Below, piece after piece: positions 45,971 to 58,300 of a stretch of 64,000 bases of DNA. The stretch comes from Mesostigma viride (Eukaryota > Streptophyta > Mesostigmatophyceae > Mesostigmatales > Mesostigmataceae): contig RPFO01001074.1 of assembly GCA_009746045.1 (NCBI GenBank), forward strand, positions 1 through 64,000, written 5' to 3'. The position numbers and the translations under genes were made by a program. Each line of letters starts with the position of its first letter. The first letter of the stretch is position 1. The notes beneath the pieces are model-generated. The model ran no database searches and had not been told where the DNA came from. It worked only from the letters and a program-made list of their open reading frames with translations.

Positions 45971-46274
45971 GCTTCCGGCGACGGGCGAAAAGAGCTCTTA
46001 CCATGACGGCATGCTCTGGGAGGCGTTCCGAGAAGGACTGGGGCGGGCAGGCAAATTTACACGCGACAGTGCCCGCACGTCGCCTGCGCACCCCGGCGTA
46101 CAAGGCAAAGCGCAGTGTTTCCCTCCTGGACGGCCCATCGCTGCCTTTGCCGGGCGGCATGTTGGGGAGGCGGCTCCTTCTTCCTTTCTTACCGCCCGTT
46201 TCATAGTTCATACCCCGTGAGTTTCCCAACGGAGGCGTGTTAATGATGAGCGCTGCATGCATGAATGAACGGGT

Positions 46275-47815
46275 GTATGAATGAGGGAGGGGGAGGAGGA
46301 GGGAGGGAGGGAGGGAGGGAGGAGAGGAGGGAGGGAGGAGGGAGGGAGGGAGGAGGGAGGGAGGGAGGAGGGAGGGAGGGAGGGAGGGAGGGAGGGAGGG
46401 AGGGAGGGAGGAGGGAGGGAGGGAGGAGGGAGGGAGGGAGGGAGGAGGGAGGGAGGGAGGGAGGGAGGAGGAGGGAGGGAGGAGGGAGGGAGGGAGGAGG
46501 GAGGGAGGGAGGGAGGGAGGGAGGGAGGAGGGAGGAGGAGGGAGGGAGGGAGGGAGGGAGGGAGGAGGGAGGGAGGGAGGGAGGGAGGGAGGGAGGAGGG
46601 AGGGGGAGGGAGGGAGGGAGGGAGGAGGGAGGGAGGAGGGAGGGAGGGAGGAGGGAGGAGGGAGGGAGGGAGGAGGAGGGAGGGAGGGAGGGAGGAGGGA
46701 GGGAGGGAGGGAGGAGGGAGGGAGGAGGGAGGGAGGGAGGAGGGAGGAGGAGGGAGGGAGGGAGGGAGGGAGGGAGGGAGGGAGGGAGGGAGGGAGGGAG
46801 GAGGGAGGGAGGGAGGAGGGAGGGAGGAGGGAGGGAGGGAGGGAGGGAGGGAGGAGGGGGAGGGAGGGAGGAGAGGGAGGGAGGAGGGAGGGAGGGAGGA
46901 GGGAGGGAGGGAGGAGGGAGGGAGGGAGGGAGGGAGGGAGGGAGGAGGAGGGAGGGAGGGAGGGAGGGAGGGAGGGAGGAGGGAGGAGAGGAGGGAGGGA
47001 GGGAGGGAGGGAGGGAGGGAGGGAGGGAGGGAGGGAGGGAGGGAGGAGGGAGGGAGGAGGGAGGGAGGGAGGGAGGAGGGAGGGAGGGAGGGAGGAGGGA
47101 GGGAGGGAGGGAGGGAGAGGAGGAGGAGGGAGGGAGGGAGGGAGGAGGGAGGAGGGAGGAGGAGGGAGGGAGGGAGGGAGGGAGGGAGGGAGGAGGGAGG
47201 GAGGGAGGAGGGAGGGAGGGAGGAGGGAGGGAGAGGGAGGGAGGAGAGGGAGGAGGGAGAGGAGGGAGGGAGGGAGGAGGGAGGGAGGGAGGGAGGGAGG
47301 GAGGGAGGGAGGAGGGAGGGAGGGAGGGAGGGAGGGAGGGAGGAGAGGGAGGAGAGGAGGGAGGGAGGGAGGGAGGGAGGGAGGGAGGGAGGAGGGAGGG
47401 AGGGAGGAGGGAGGGAGGGAGGGAGGGAGGGAGGGAGAGGGAGGAGGGAGGAGGGAGGGAGGGAGGGAGGGAGGGAGGGAGGGAGGGAGGAGGGAGGGAG
47501 GGAGGGAGGGAGGGAGGGAGGGAGGGAGGGAGGGAGGAGGGAGGGAGGGAGGGAGGGAGGAGGAGGAGGGAGGGAGGGAGGGAGGGAGGGAGGGAGGGAG
47601 GAGGGAGGGAGGGAGGGAGGGAGGAGGGAGGGAGGGAGGGAGGAGGGAGGGAGGGAGGGAGGGAGGGAGGGAGGGAGGGAGGGAGGAGGGAGGGAGGGAG
47701 GGAGGGAGGGAGGGAGGGAGGGAGGGAGGGAGGGAGGGAGGAGGGAGGGAGGGAGGGAGGGAGGGAGGGAGGGAGGGAGGAGAGGGAGGGAGGGAGGGAG
47801 GGAGGGAGGGAGGGT
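46275..47815 (+). repeat. GGGA/GGA microsatellite, about 1.54 kb
   Basis: Almost pure runs of GGGA with interspersed GGA. The purine-only plus strand could form triplex or G-quadruplex structures. Very long Gly/Arg/Glu (plus) and Pro/Ser/Leu (minus) open frames across it are artefacts of the repeat. Confidence 0.95.
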
Positions 47816-47819
47816 ATGT

Positions 47820-48060
<241 letters not shown>

Positions 48061-48499
48061 TCTCTGCTTAGGCGTTGGAGCACACGCATGCACTGGAGGA
48101 AGGGGGTGATGAAAACCCAGACCAACTGTCGCACCCACCCCTCCACCTTCACCAAGCGTAAGGCCAAGCGTGCCATGGGGTAGGGTAGCGGACGCAAGTC
48201 ACCAACGTCAGGGTGCTCACCAGGCTGGTGGATGAGAAGATGGGGGCAGGCCCCTGTCAGATGCAGAGAAGAAGAAAAGGAAAAGGATGCAGCAGGGCCG
48301 TGAGAACGTGCCCCCGGGTGTGGCATTAGCCACTATATAGCTAGCTAGCTGGCTAGAGGTGTGTTATTAATGCATTGTACTATAGGCATGTGCCCCCAAG
48401 TATGCCTTCCTGCATTGTAAATATGATGCATAATGTAATGATGTGTTGTTTGGAACCTTCTGTACACCAAGGTGGAATGATTGCCATGAAACCCTTGTA

Positions 48500-49265
48500 A
48501 GAACAATAGAAAGCTGCTTTTTCTGTGGTATTTATGCTAGCATCTGTCACCAATTTGTCATCCAACCAGCCTGAAGCTTTGTGGGCAGGCTGCATGGGAT
48601 GTGTTTCGAACATGTGCCAAGTTCTAGCTCCAACTGAGTCCACTTGGGTCTTATATATGTGCAAACCTATGATGAAATACTTGGAAAACACTGAAAAACT
48701 GCATTTTTTGGGTATTTATGCTAGCATTTGTCACCAATTTGTCATCCAACCAGCCTGAAACTTTGTGGGCATGCTGCATGGGATGTGTTTAGAACATGTG
48801 CAAAGTTCCAGGCCCAACTGAGTTCATTTGGTGTCATTATGTATGCATATGTGTGATAAAACCCTTAAAAAACCATGAAAAACTGCATTTTTTGGGTATT
48901 TATGCTAGCATTTGTCACCAATTTGTCATCCAACCAGCCTGAAACTTTGTGGGCATGCTGCATGGGATGTGTTTAGAACATGTGCAAAGTTCCAGGCCCA
49001 ACTGAGTTCATTTGGTGTCATTATGTATGCATATGTGTGATAAAACCCTTAAAAAACCATGAAAAACTGCATTTTTGGGTATTTATGCTAGCATTTGTCA
49101 CCAATTTGTCATCCAACCAGCCTGAAACTTTGTGGGCATGCTGCATGGGATGTGTTTAGAACATGTGCAAAGTTCCAGGCCCAACTGAGTTCATTTGATG
49201 TCATTATATATGCATACATGCCAGAAAGTGCTGAAAATACGGTATTTTTTGCTAGCAAATGTCAC
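48500..49265 (+). repeat. Four 183-bp tandem repeats
   Basis: GTATTTATGCTAGCAT recurs at about 48529, 48712, 48897 and 49080, each followed by TTTGTCACCAATTTGTCATCC and ATGCTGCATGGGATGTGTTT. The inner two units are almost identical; the outer two have diverged. Likely subterminal repeats of a DNA transposon. Confidence 0.85.
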
Positions 49266-49372
49266 CATGTTACCATGGTGCCGACTCCCAAAAAATTTTT
49301 TGACCACATGGCATCATAAGATATCTGATTAGGTACCTTGGTGCCAAATTTGAGGCCAAACTGACTATTAGC

Positions 49373-49837
49373 CTATCTTGAAATAATTACCAGGGAACAA
49401 AAACGCGTTTTTGGATTGATGTGGCCCAACACCGGCAGCACCACCATCCCGGTAACTTGATATGCCGAAGTGCCTGCAAAGTCGGTCACCGATTTGTACG
49501 GCGACTCTAGCACTGGATACAGGGTGGCTGCCCGACGAGAGATAATAGACACGGATGCTTGCGTGTCCACAGCCACCAGCTGCCACGGTCTACACGTAGG
49601 AAACAAGGCTGACTTAACCGGCCTGATCCCCTGTGAGAGAGTTTTGACCTGAGCCACCCCTGATGCAGCTTTCGCTTTAAGCGCCTGAGCACGCCACAAG
49701 GCCGTGACCGTTGAAGCCAGGTCCCTAGGTGGGTGAGGCGCATGGGCAGGACCCTGACCCTCCGGCGAGGCCACGCTAGGCGGGCCTCCCACATTATCCG
49801 TGGCTAGCACAGCTAGGAGGTGAGTCACTACGTGCAC
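49373..49837 (-). pseudogene. Retropepsin-like N-terminal fragment (VDTQAS active site)
   Basis: The 154-codon frame contains PWQLVAVDTQASVSIISRRA, matching the retropepsin active-site strand D-T-G-A-S/T with Gln replacing Gly. YQVTGMVVLPVLGHI follows at the position of the flap-to-strand region. The frame is cut by the nested insertion about 45301-49400; the C-terminal part appears at 45063-45262. The Gly-to-Gln change would probably inactivate a protease. It lies downstream of integrase, which is unusual for Copia elements. Confidence 0.5.
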
Positions 49838-49846
49838 TAGGTCCCG

Positions 49847-50885
49847 TCAAACCCACCCCATCCTCATCCCACCCATCCACGGGGTCATATTGGGGCCCAG
49901 GGGAGGGGGGGGTGTAGCTGTGTCTGCCCCTGGGAGCGACCCGTGGGGTACCACCTCAGATGCTACGACAGGCGCATTATCCTTTACTACCCACCCCAGT
50001 GCCCTGTTGGCTGCCAGCTCACTCTCCATGCTATCCCCTTGCTTATAGCCTGCCACCGATGCCCATGGTACCCTATACACCCGATCATTCCACTCTATGT
50101 CTATGACCCGCAGCGGCCAGTCTAACTTTGTGATGGCCCCAGGCCCCTGCATGGTGCCCCGTTTGCCGCTGGGCGAGCTCTCCTTGTGGAACATGACCAA
50201 CTGCCCGACCTCAAAAGCGCTAGACAAATCAGGCAGCGTGGCATCCTTGAGCCGCAGCTTGGCGGCGGTATCCTGTAGATGCTGTTGGTATGCCTCTACT
50301 ACCTCGGGTGAGTAGGTGCCCGCTGACAGCCCCCGAGGCGTGACTAGCCCAAAGCCCTTGACATCAAGCACGTGCCTATGGTTGCACACATGCATGAGCT
50401 CCTTGCACCACGCCGTCTTGACCGCGTAGTAGGATTTGCCATGTGGGTTATCCTGTCGCTTGGCTGCCACAGTCTTGACATAGCTTACAGTGCGATCTAT
50501 CATGCCCATATTGCCGTGCGATCTATCATGCCCATATTGCCGTGATCCTCACGCCCCACGATGACCACGGCCTCCATCCCCGGCAAACCTTGCACACAGC
50601 GGAACTGCTGGTCTAGCATGAGCTCCACTACGGGATGAAAGAAAGCCAGGCTGATCTTGATAGCCCTGTGCAGGTCAGCCTCAAACATGTGAGGCAGCGG
50701 CTCAATGTAGGTGGCCTTGCTGAACCTATCCTTGACTATGAAATAGGTGTCCCCCCCTTCCATGTGCATGACATCCCCCACAAGGTACCCTCGCTCCAAG
50801 GGTGGAGTCTTGGCATGCCGCCTACGCGACTTCTTCCTGATCTTGATGCAGGCAGGACACTGAGCACGCACATTCTTCAGCTCGT
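49847..50885 (-). pseudogene. Copia-type integrase, broken by a 26-bp tandem duplication
   Basis: The first part (50885 down to about 50543) has the C-x2-C of the pre-integrase zinc motif (AQCPACIKIRKKS) and a core with VGDVMHMEGG (first Asp) and ELMLDQQF (second Asp region). The second part (50509 to 49847) continues with MIDRTVSYVKTVAAKRQ and the C-terminal region (VGQLVMFHKES...GPGAITKLDWPLRVIDIEW) of integrase. Between them a 26-base unit is exactly duplicated (50491-50516 and 50517-50542), which shifts the frame. The HH part of the zinc motif (HRAYGHEAQAE) is in the gag frame just upstream, at another frame change near 50885. Confidence 0.7.
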
Positions 50886-52157
50886 TGTATAAAGGTGCCC
50901 CAACATGTGTGCCCCCTCTACCTCGGCTTGGGCCTCATGCCCGTATGCACGGTGCATCTGGTATGCTAACAGTTTCAGGGTGACAGCCTGAGGTGCAGTG
51001 GCATTGTCAGGATTCTCAACAGGTGGGGTGACTACTGGGGTAGTGACATTGGCTAACTGGGCAGCTTCAGAGGCTGCACGAAAGGCCGCCCGTGTGAGCA
51101 CCTTGCCAATGTGAAGATCCACACTAGGGTGGTGTGTACCGAGAACATCTGCCCGCCCAGCATTCTCTTGCACTGTCACAACATTCCTCATAGGCCCAAC
51201 CGCCCCAGTATCTAGCTGGGGTGCTGCAGTAGTGCTTGGTCGCTCGGCGTTGTACACACCCGACCTAGAAGACACCACATTGCTTAGGTCACGCATTGTA
51301 GACCCGTGCTCAGGAAGCACGTGATCCTGGCGCGACAGAGCCAGAGCAGCATCAACGGATTGCGTGAGCACATCACGGAATGAGACAGAGGATGCAGTCA
51401 CGTTGCTTTTAGGAACGACGTCAGGCTCTACGACGGCCCGGTTCAGCGTGACGCATTGAGCAAAAGAAGGGGTATCGAGCGTGCTCTCACCTGACTTTCG
51501 TGCTGCCCGTCGCTCTGCCCACTCCTCGCGTGTGCCGTGGACGACGATGCGCTTGGCCTTGCACGCCTCCACGCTGTGACCACGCAGAACGTCGTGGCAC
51601 TTGCGGCAAAGGTTGTCCTCGAGCTCCAGGTGCGGGCGAACTCGGCAGTCATCCCGGACATGGCGACGTCCGAAGCAGCGCTCACAGCGTTGCTTGCGGT
51701 CAGTAGACGCCCCCTGCTGCCGCTTGGCCGGGGGATGATCACCCTGCTTGGCGTCGCCACCATGCCCGCGCTTGCGCCCTCGCTGGCCCCCGTTGTTGCC
51801 GTGGCCGACGACCTTTTTCAGGATGGCCGTAAGCTCCGACCGCGTAATTGGAGCCTCTGCACCCGAAGAAGAAGACGCGCCGGCATCCACCTTGCGCAGG
51901 GATATGGCAGAGCAGCCGAGGCAGCCGGCTTGGACTGCGCACTCTTGAAGCATGAGATTAAATACAGCATGCCCTCGTCGAAACTGACAGCACTCTTCTT
52001 TTTGAGTTCCGTCGCTATGGTCAGATGCACATCCGACGACAGGTCGCATTTCTTGAGAAATCGATTGCACAGGAAAATGGGCTTGAGAGTATCTAGCAGC
52101 TTGTGCTTGTGCACGAAGACCTGGAAATCACGTGCAGCCCCGGGCAAATTTGCCTTA
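50886..52157 (-). pseudogene. Gag C-terminal part with two zinc knuckles
   Basis: The main frame runs from 52070 to 50877. It contains CERCFGRRHVRDDC (C-x2-C-x4-H-x4-C, the classical nucleocapsid knuckle) and CRKCHDVLRGHSVEAC (C-x2-C-x6-H-x4-C), preceded by a Gly/Arg/Lys-rich basic segment. About 190 residues of linker follow, then LLAYQMHRAYGHEAQ, the start of the pre-integrase zinc motif. The beginning (52147 to about 51910) is in another frame, and is the continuation of the gag N-terminal part that was split by the piggyBac-like insertion. Confidence 0.7.
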
Positions 52158-53882
52158 TTAACCCTTAAATGGTGTCAACTGGAACCACCAGAACGGACTG
52201 AGTATGGGTATCTTAGTAAGTATGAGAGTATCTAGCCAAATAACATTTTCTGGCCCACCCTTGGAACCAAGGATGCTTTTATATCAAATAACTTTGGGGT
52301 CATGTCATTGGTCACATATCTATGCCCCACAGCTGCTATAAATAGCACCCCCCCCAAGGGGGTACGGTGCAGATGGGGTTCAAGAGATATATAATGCAAT
52401 ATGGACCATTTCTCAAAATCTGATGACCCTGGCCCTTTGAGGGGAGTTAAAGATAATCACAGGCATGCCATAGATGCATTCACAACATGACATGCCATAG
52501 AACTGCACAGGCTAGCTAGCATACAGCCCAAAATAGCTCAGACCGTTATAACGGGTGCAGTTATTTTGGGGTGTTTTGCTAGCACTACCGTAAGGGCATT
52601 CAATTCCAACGTGGTACAAAACATCATAGATGGCCACACATGGATTCCCAAACACATTTCCAGCTTAAAAATCACAACAGCATGCTATACAACAAGTATA
52701 AAGCTTGTGCCAAGGCCCAAAACCAAGCGTAGAAGGGGTTCACAAGGAGCTACATTATCAATGCATCCAACACTCTATAAAGCAATTCCAATGATTGGCA
52801 ATGATAGAAAAAACAAAAGAACTAACCTGGTTATGCTTCCATGCAAGCAGGCCCCGGCCATTCATGTTTCTTGCATGCACTATGGACGCACAAGCAGAAG
52901 GATAACTTGGGCCAGCAAACCAAGAAGCAATGCCTAGAGCTGGCCAGAAAACCACTTGTCTCGCTATGTCTGTGCAGGGAAAAGCATCCCCTTATCAAGC
53001 CCACCATGTTTAGAGACAATACCAAACGCTACTTCACTGGTTTCGTTGAAGCCTCAGCTAATAGCAATCAAATCTGGTCCAAAATCTGCGTGACATAGTG
53101 GTATTCCCCAACCATCACAAGCGAACGCGTACAAGCACTAAAGCAACAAAACGACAAGCAAAAACCATCGATTACATGTCCACAACTAGTTTATAAACGA
53201 TAGGACGACTTGGTACTGTAATGTATAAACGCTAACATGTTAATACGTACCAGGTCGAAACTGCAGATTACCTGCTGTGCGGGAGCCATCACTCCCACCT
53301 CACGGACACAGCCTCGAACCTTTCCTGGCCGTCATCGCTAATAAAACATGTCAAGAATAACGTAACAAGTTTATCCACGCGCAAATATATGGACGTTTGC
53401 TTCCGAACAACAGGTAGCATACGCACTGTCACCGCCTGGCCGCTGACAGGATCTGCTGCACCGATTAGAACCTAGAGACATACTTGCGCACATCCAGACG
53501 CTTCACGGCCAGAGATATAACCTTTCTAACAATCAAGGATAATGACTACAAATTTTGAGTTCGAAATTCCAAGCCATGCTCTCGTACCAGTCATTTGCCT
53601 GCACCGCCATAGCCGCGGACGTCAATTATTTTCACTCACGTCGGTCCCGTTTGACCATGGTACCCCCCCAACTTTGATTGAGTATATCTCCCTGGCCAGT
53701 TGTCCAAAGTACGGTCTGAATAGTGCCAGGCATAGAGTACGTCTAGATCTATCGATCCCCCCAGGTTTGACTGTTAAATTATTTTTGGCGCGGCGCCTGG
53801 TTCTGCCACAAACTCAGTCCGTTAGAGTGGTAGGACTTCAACTGGAGCCACGAAAACGGACTCAGTACCATTTAAGGGTTAA
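52158..53882. mobile_element. piggyBac-type non-autonomous element in gag (TTAA target)
   Basis: TTAA at 52158-52161 and 53879-53882 flanks a 1717-bp insert whose ends are CCCTTAAATGG and CCATTTAAGGG. TTAA duplication with CCC-starting inverted ends is the hallmark of the piggyBac superfamily. Subterminal segments at both ends (CAACTGGAACCACCAGAACG and CAACTGGAGCCACGAAAACG) are direct relatives. I see no transposase frame, only short ORFs, so it depends on another element. On both sides the retrotransposon gag reading continues in the same frame when the insert and one TTAA are left out. Confidence 0.85.
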
Positions 53883-54381
53883 CTGCATAGCCCTCGAAGT
53901 CATTGAAGGCTTGCTCGTCGGCCTCTTCCTTAGACCGCGACAAGTGGGCATCTAGACCGTTGTAAAAAACTTCCCAGGTTTGTTTGTTGTCGTCCGCAAT
54001 GCGAACTAGATTGGCAATGTTTGGGTGCTTTGTTGTACTGCAGAATACTGCACGGAACTTGCCAATCAGCTCCGAATCTTTGTCTGCGCGTCCATCGCGC
54101 AGACGCTTGAGAGCAGCTAGAAAATCTGCTGCGTCGTCCGCCGTATAGTCGGCAGGTAGATCCGCGGGCACCTCCGTTTGCTTGAGAGGGCCGCGATTCA
54201 GTGCATCGTCAGCAGCAAGCATCAGATGCTTGAACTGCTTGGCCAGTTCAGGTTGCGCCACGAGGGTTTGCATCAACCTCGTGGCCTCGTCCGCACTAAA
54301 GCGTGGCAGGACGGTCCCTGCGGCCTCGCCACTTGGCGTATCTGTGTGTTCGCCCGTGCGGCTCCGTGTACCGGAAGCCAT
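53883..54381 (-). pseudogene. Gag N-terminal part
   Basis: 166 codons from the ATG complementary to 54379-54381, only 16 bases inside the 5' LTR boundary. It has an acidic, helical composition: FSADEATRLMQTLVAQPELA, then YTADDAADFLAALKRLRDG and NDFEGYAV. No strong family signature, but position directly after the LTR and before the zinc knuckles identifies it. The frame is cut at 53882 by the piggyBac-type element. The very short leader leaves little room for a standard tRNA primer-binding site, and I could not recognise one. Confidence 0.65.
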
Positions 54382-54397
54382 CGGGATTTTTATGAAT

Positions 54398-54746
54398 ACA
54401 AGTTAAAGCCCGACCGGCTCAGCTATGGCGGTCGGTCACGTTGAGCTTGGGATAAGGTGAACACAGAGAACTGCTGTCGGAGCTGGCCCACCACTGGTTT
54501 ATGTCTTAGCCAGCAAACCCTATCCGGTTAGCCGTAACCGTGGGACAAGCTAGCTGTCCGTACCGACCCGGATAAGGCCCCGGACTGGGGCCTAGGTGGC
54601 GCCGGCCCTAGGCGCCGCCCTTAGACCGGTCGACCGCATCGGACCGCCGGATTATAGCCGCCGGCTTAGCGGACGCTAGCGGAAGGCGTGCGGACGGACA
54701 TGGGGAACTTAGAGCCAGATCCTAGGGCTCTAGAGTTACTCAACTC
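54398..54746 (-). repeat. 5' LTR of the Copia-like element
   Basis: 349 bp, matching 41885-42237 apart from a 4-bp indel and scattered substitutions (for example GCCGCCGGC against GCCGGCGGC). It is followed by AACA. Confidence 0.9.
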
Positions 54747-55360
54747 AACAGAGGAGGCATTTGTTTTCGCTGGCCATTAATTAGATTTTGTCTCAACAGA
54801 CTCTGCGCCTGCGAAATAACATGGCAGCCCTGACGTCCATGCAATCGCGTCCATCAGACCCTGATGAAGGCCTTCAGAAATCCACCCGAGCGTCCACCTG
54901 CTGCTGCCAGGTGTTTGACACGTGTCACACACATGGAGCATGTTGGTAAACCATAAACATGTCTTGGAGCGTGTTGGGTAAGTAAACCAAAAGCAGTGGC
55001 AACTGGCAAGAAGGTCGCATAACTGCCAACCTGCTGAGTAAGTGGCCGGGCTCAACAACTATCCCAAGTTGGGGCTGCTGGGCAGATCCTTGATTCGTGG
55101 CTGTAGACGGGCGCAGTATAGGGGAATGCAGATACTAGGCGCTTTCCGTGGCCGGGTATCATGGCCGGTCATTTCACCGAGATTCACCGGTGTGCAGCTC
55201 CACTGTGTGCAAGTGAAACGGACAAGCAAATAGCTATAACCCGAACGTGTTTAGCCCGATCTCCCTTGGTCATGTCACAATTCACACGCTTGTGTTGTTT
55301 CCATGGCTAACCGGTAATATATATGCCGAGGGGGTTTACAGATATTCCCCCAGTAAAATA
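54747..55360. other. Upstream region of the NT-C2/DIL gene
   Basis: No gene recognised. GGTAATATATATGCC at about 55312-55326 is AT-rich and could serve as a TATA region about 40 bases before the start codon at 55361. Confidence 0.35.
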
Positions 55361-58300
55361 ATGAGAAGGCTTGGGTTAGGAAAAGGCACGGGAGGGGCGG
55401 CAAAGTTTGACTATTCCCTACAGTGTAAATCTCTCCAACCATGGCCTGGCGGTAAACCTCTCATCATCGTTTGGTCCAGGGGTAGTCGGAAAGGATCCAC
55501 GAATTCTTCCAATCCAGAGTCAATACCTGGAACGCAGTCTCAGAAGTACAGGTGGAATGATACCATCAGCTTGGTACGTGCCTCCTACTGTTTCCTTGCG
55601 AGCGCGTCGTAGAGAGCGACGCCAGTTGAGCGCGACTACTTTCTCCACTATTTATGTACTTGTTATGTTCAGGGTTGTATCCATTGGGGATTCTCGTTGC
55701 CCTTGTTCCTCTACGCCGGATGAAAGACGATTGGCAAACATGCTCGTGTTTATTTGACATTGTGGATATGTCTACCTTAGTACTCTATTTCTGCCTTTAG
55801 ATGCTTGCAACGATTTGCAAGCATCATCGACCGCAAGTAGTAAAATAATAACCGCTGCGAAAGAAGTCTTTGATTAACTAGCTGTGCACGCGTACTGTTT
55901 CTTTTTTCCCCGCGAATGCAGATCCCGCTTACCTATTTTCCATCGCATGGTTTCGCTTCTATGTAACTTTTTGGACTCGTGATGTAAACGGCAGTAACAT
56001 CTTTATTTTTGTTAGGTAATCTTTTTATACGTTTTTAGTCCGAAACCTTAACTGCTACGTTCCCATAGACTTAACTTTTCCTTGGCAAGCTTTCTTATCC
56101 TGCGTCAGCTCTCTGCATGTTTGGTTGGCTATATGCGCAGTGCTATGCCCCCGTGATACCCGCCGATTTTCCCTTCCTCCGTTAGCTCCACTCACCTGTG
56201 CCATCCTTCTTACCCGGCCCTGAACCGGTGCCCTGCTCATGCCACCCGTGCTTTCCTTCTCTGCCGTGCATGGCCTGCTGGCTGTGGCACTCAAAGGTGT
56301 CCTGGCTGCTGCGTGCGTGCCATGTGTCCCACAGTAGCTGTGTGGCTAGCAGCCATCGGGCCATGTGTGTGGCCCCTTGTGTGCTCGCCTTTCTCGTTAT
56401 GCATGTGGCTGCACCTGGCAATGCCCCGACCACTGCACCGGCAACTACAGTAGCGCCTGCCCCTCCGTTTCTGTACGCGTTAGTTGGCTGGCTGCGGGCC
56501 AGGCATGTTCCAGTGTACGTGGGCCGTAGTGTGCTTGGGCCACTGCTATAGTGTCCATGGCCAGCCATAGACGTGGGTGTGTGGTTCACCTGCAGTTGCC
56601 CACGCGGCGCACCCTCGCCTCCCCCATGAACGTGCTTTGTGTCTGGGTCTGCCTCCGTAACCAACGCTGTGCTATCTATATCCCCACAGCCGGCGACGCT
56701 GTACAAGGCGGGAGGAGCCACGCAAGGCGCGGCTGCTGGATCGGGGGCCTACCTCAAGAAATGCATCACGCTGGTAAGCACCCACGCCCGATCCCACACT
56801 ATGCCATCTTAAGCAAGCCATGCGCACAGCCACGCCCCTTCCACGCCAGGGTGGGCACGTCACACCCAGCCATGCATAGCATTGTCCCTGGAGCATGCGC
56901 ACAGCCAGGTGTGGGAGAAACCTGCCCCAGCTCATGACTCTGGCCGTGCCCAGTCGGGTCCCACCAGCCCGCGCCCCACCTGCCCTCGCTCATGATTCTG
57001 GACGTGCCCCGTCGGGTCCCACCAGCCCCCGCCCCACCTGCCCTCGCTCATGATTCTACACGTGCCCCGTCGGGTCCCACCAGCCCCCGCCCCACCTGCC
57101 CTGGCTCATGATTCTGGACGTGCCCCGTCGGGTCCCACCAGCCCGCGCCCCACCTGCCCTCGCTCATGATTCTGGACGTGCCCCGTCGGGTCCCACCAGC
57201 CCCCGCCCCACCTGCCCTGGCTCATGATTCTGGACGTGCCCCGTCGGGTCCCACCAGCCCCCGCCCCACCTGCCCTGGCTCATGATTCTGGACGTGCCCC
57301 GTCAGGTCCCACCAGCCCCCGCCCCACCTGCCCTGGCTCATGATTCTGGACGTGCCCCGTCGGGTCCCACCAGCCCCCGCCCCACCTGCCCTGGCTCATG
57401 ATTCTGGACGTGCCCCGTCGGGTCCCACCAGCCCCCGCCCCACCTGCCCCTTGTCCCGTGGCGCGTGCGGCGCGTTCATGCATGACGCGCATGCGGCGCG
57501 GCCGTGGCCCCGGCCTCACCATTTGTCCCGATGGCATGATTGCATGATGGCATGCGCGTCACGGGTGGGGGTGCACAGCAGCTGCCTCGCGTGGATGCTC
57601 CCTGGGCCATGATCTTGACGCGTGCAGTGTGTCGTTTGGAGCCTGGGCGAGTCTCGTCAGCGGATGCATGGGCCGCTGCTCGTGTCACTTTGATGTTTGC
57701 CAACTCTCGTTACCTCGTGTATAGGCGGCTCGTACGCATGGTACAGATGTGTTGCGCTCTCTCAGGTGGTGCAGCACATCACATGCCTGCGTGTCTGGAA
57801 AGCTGTGGCAGGCTGCCTGGCTTCCTAGGTCACCATAGTGCACATGCCTGGTCATGCCTAGGTCACTGTAGTGCGTGCGCCTACACGCACCCGAATGGCG
57901 GCACCCCATGAGGGCCGTGCGCCGTACGCTGCCCACCGCATGAGGCCGTGCGCCGTATGCTGCCCACCCCATGGGCCATCACCACCCCCCACTGTCATCG
58001 TCTCCACCCCTGGGTGCAGTGCGCGCTGCTTGGCCACTGCTGCGATGCCTGGCTTCTGACACGCATGCGTCCACACACACACATGCGTCCACACACGCGC
58101 GCGCCCCTCTGTATGTGCGTGCACTGCAGTGCCTGCATGAGAGCGCGGGTGGCAAGCCCAAGGGCATGCCCGTGGGCCGAGTAGTGATCGACCTGGCGGA
58201 GTTTGCCGGCTTCTTCACCAAGGAGGAGCGCTTCTTCAAGGTGGCCACTAGCCCCGCCATCGAGGCCGCGGTCGGCGACAGCTACTTGGAGGTGGCCATC

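Noticed and set aside
48380-49300. CRISPR-like array at the 183-bp repeats
   Set aside because: Units are contiguous and almost identical without distinct spacers, in a eukaryotic transposon context.
54382-54397. tRNA primer-binding site just inside the 5' LTR
   Set aside because: Only 16 bases lie between the LTR and the gag ATG and they do not resemble a known tRNA 3' end by eye.
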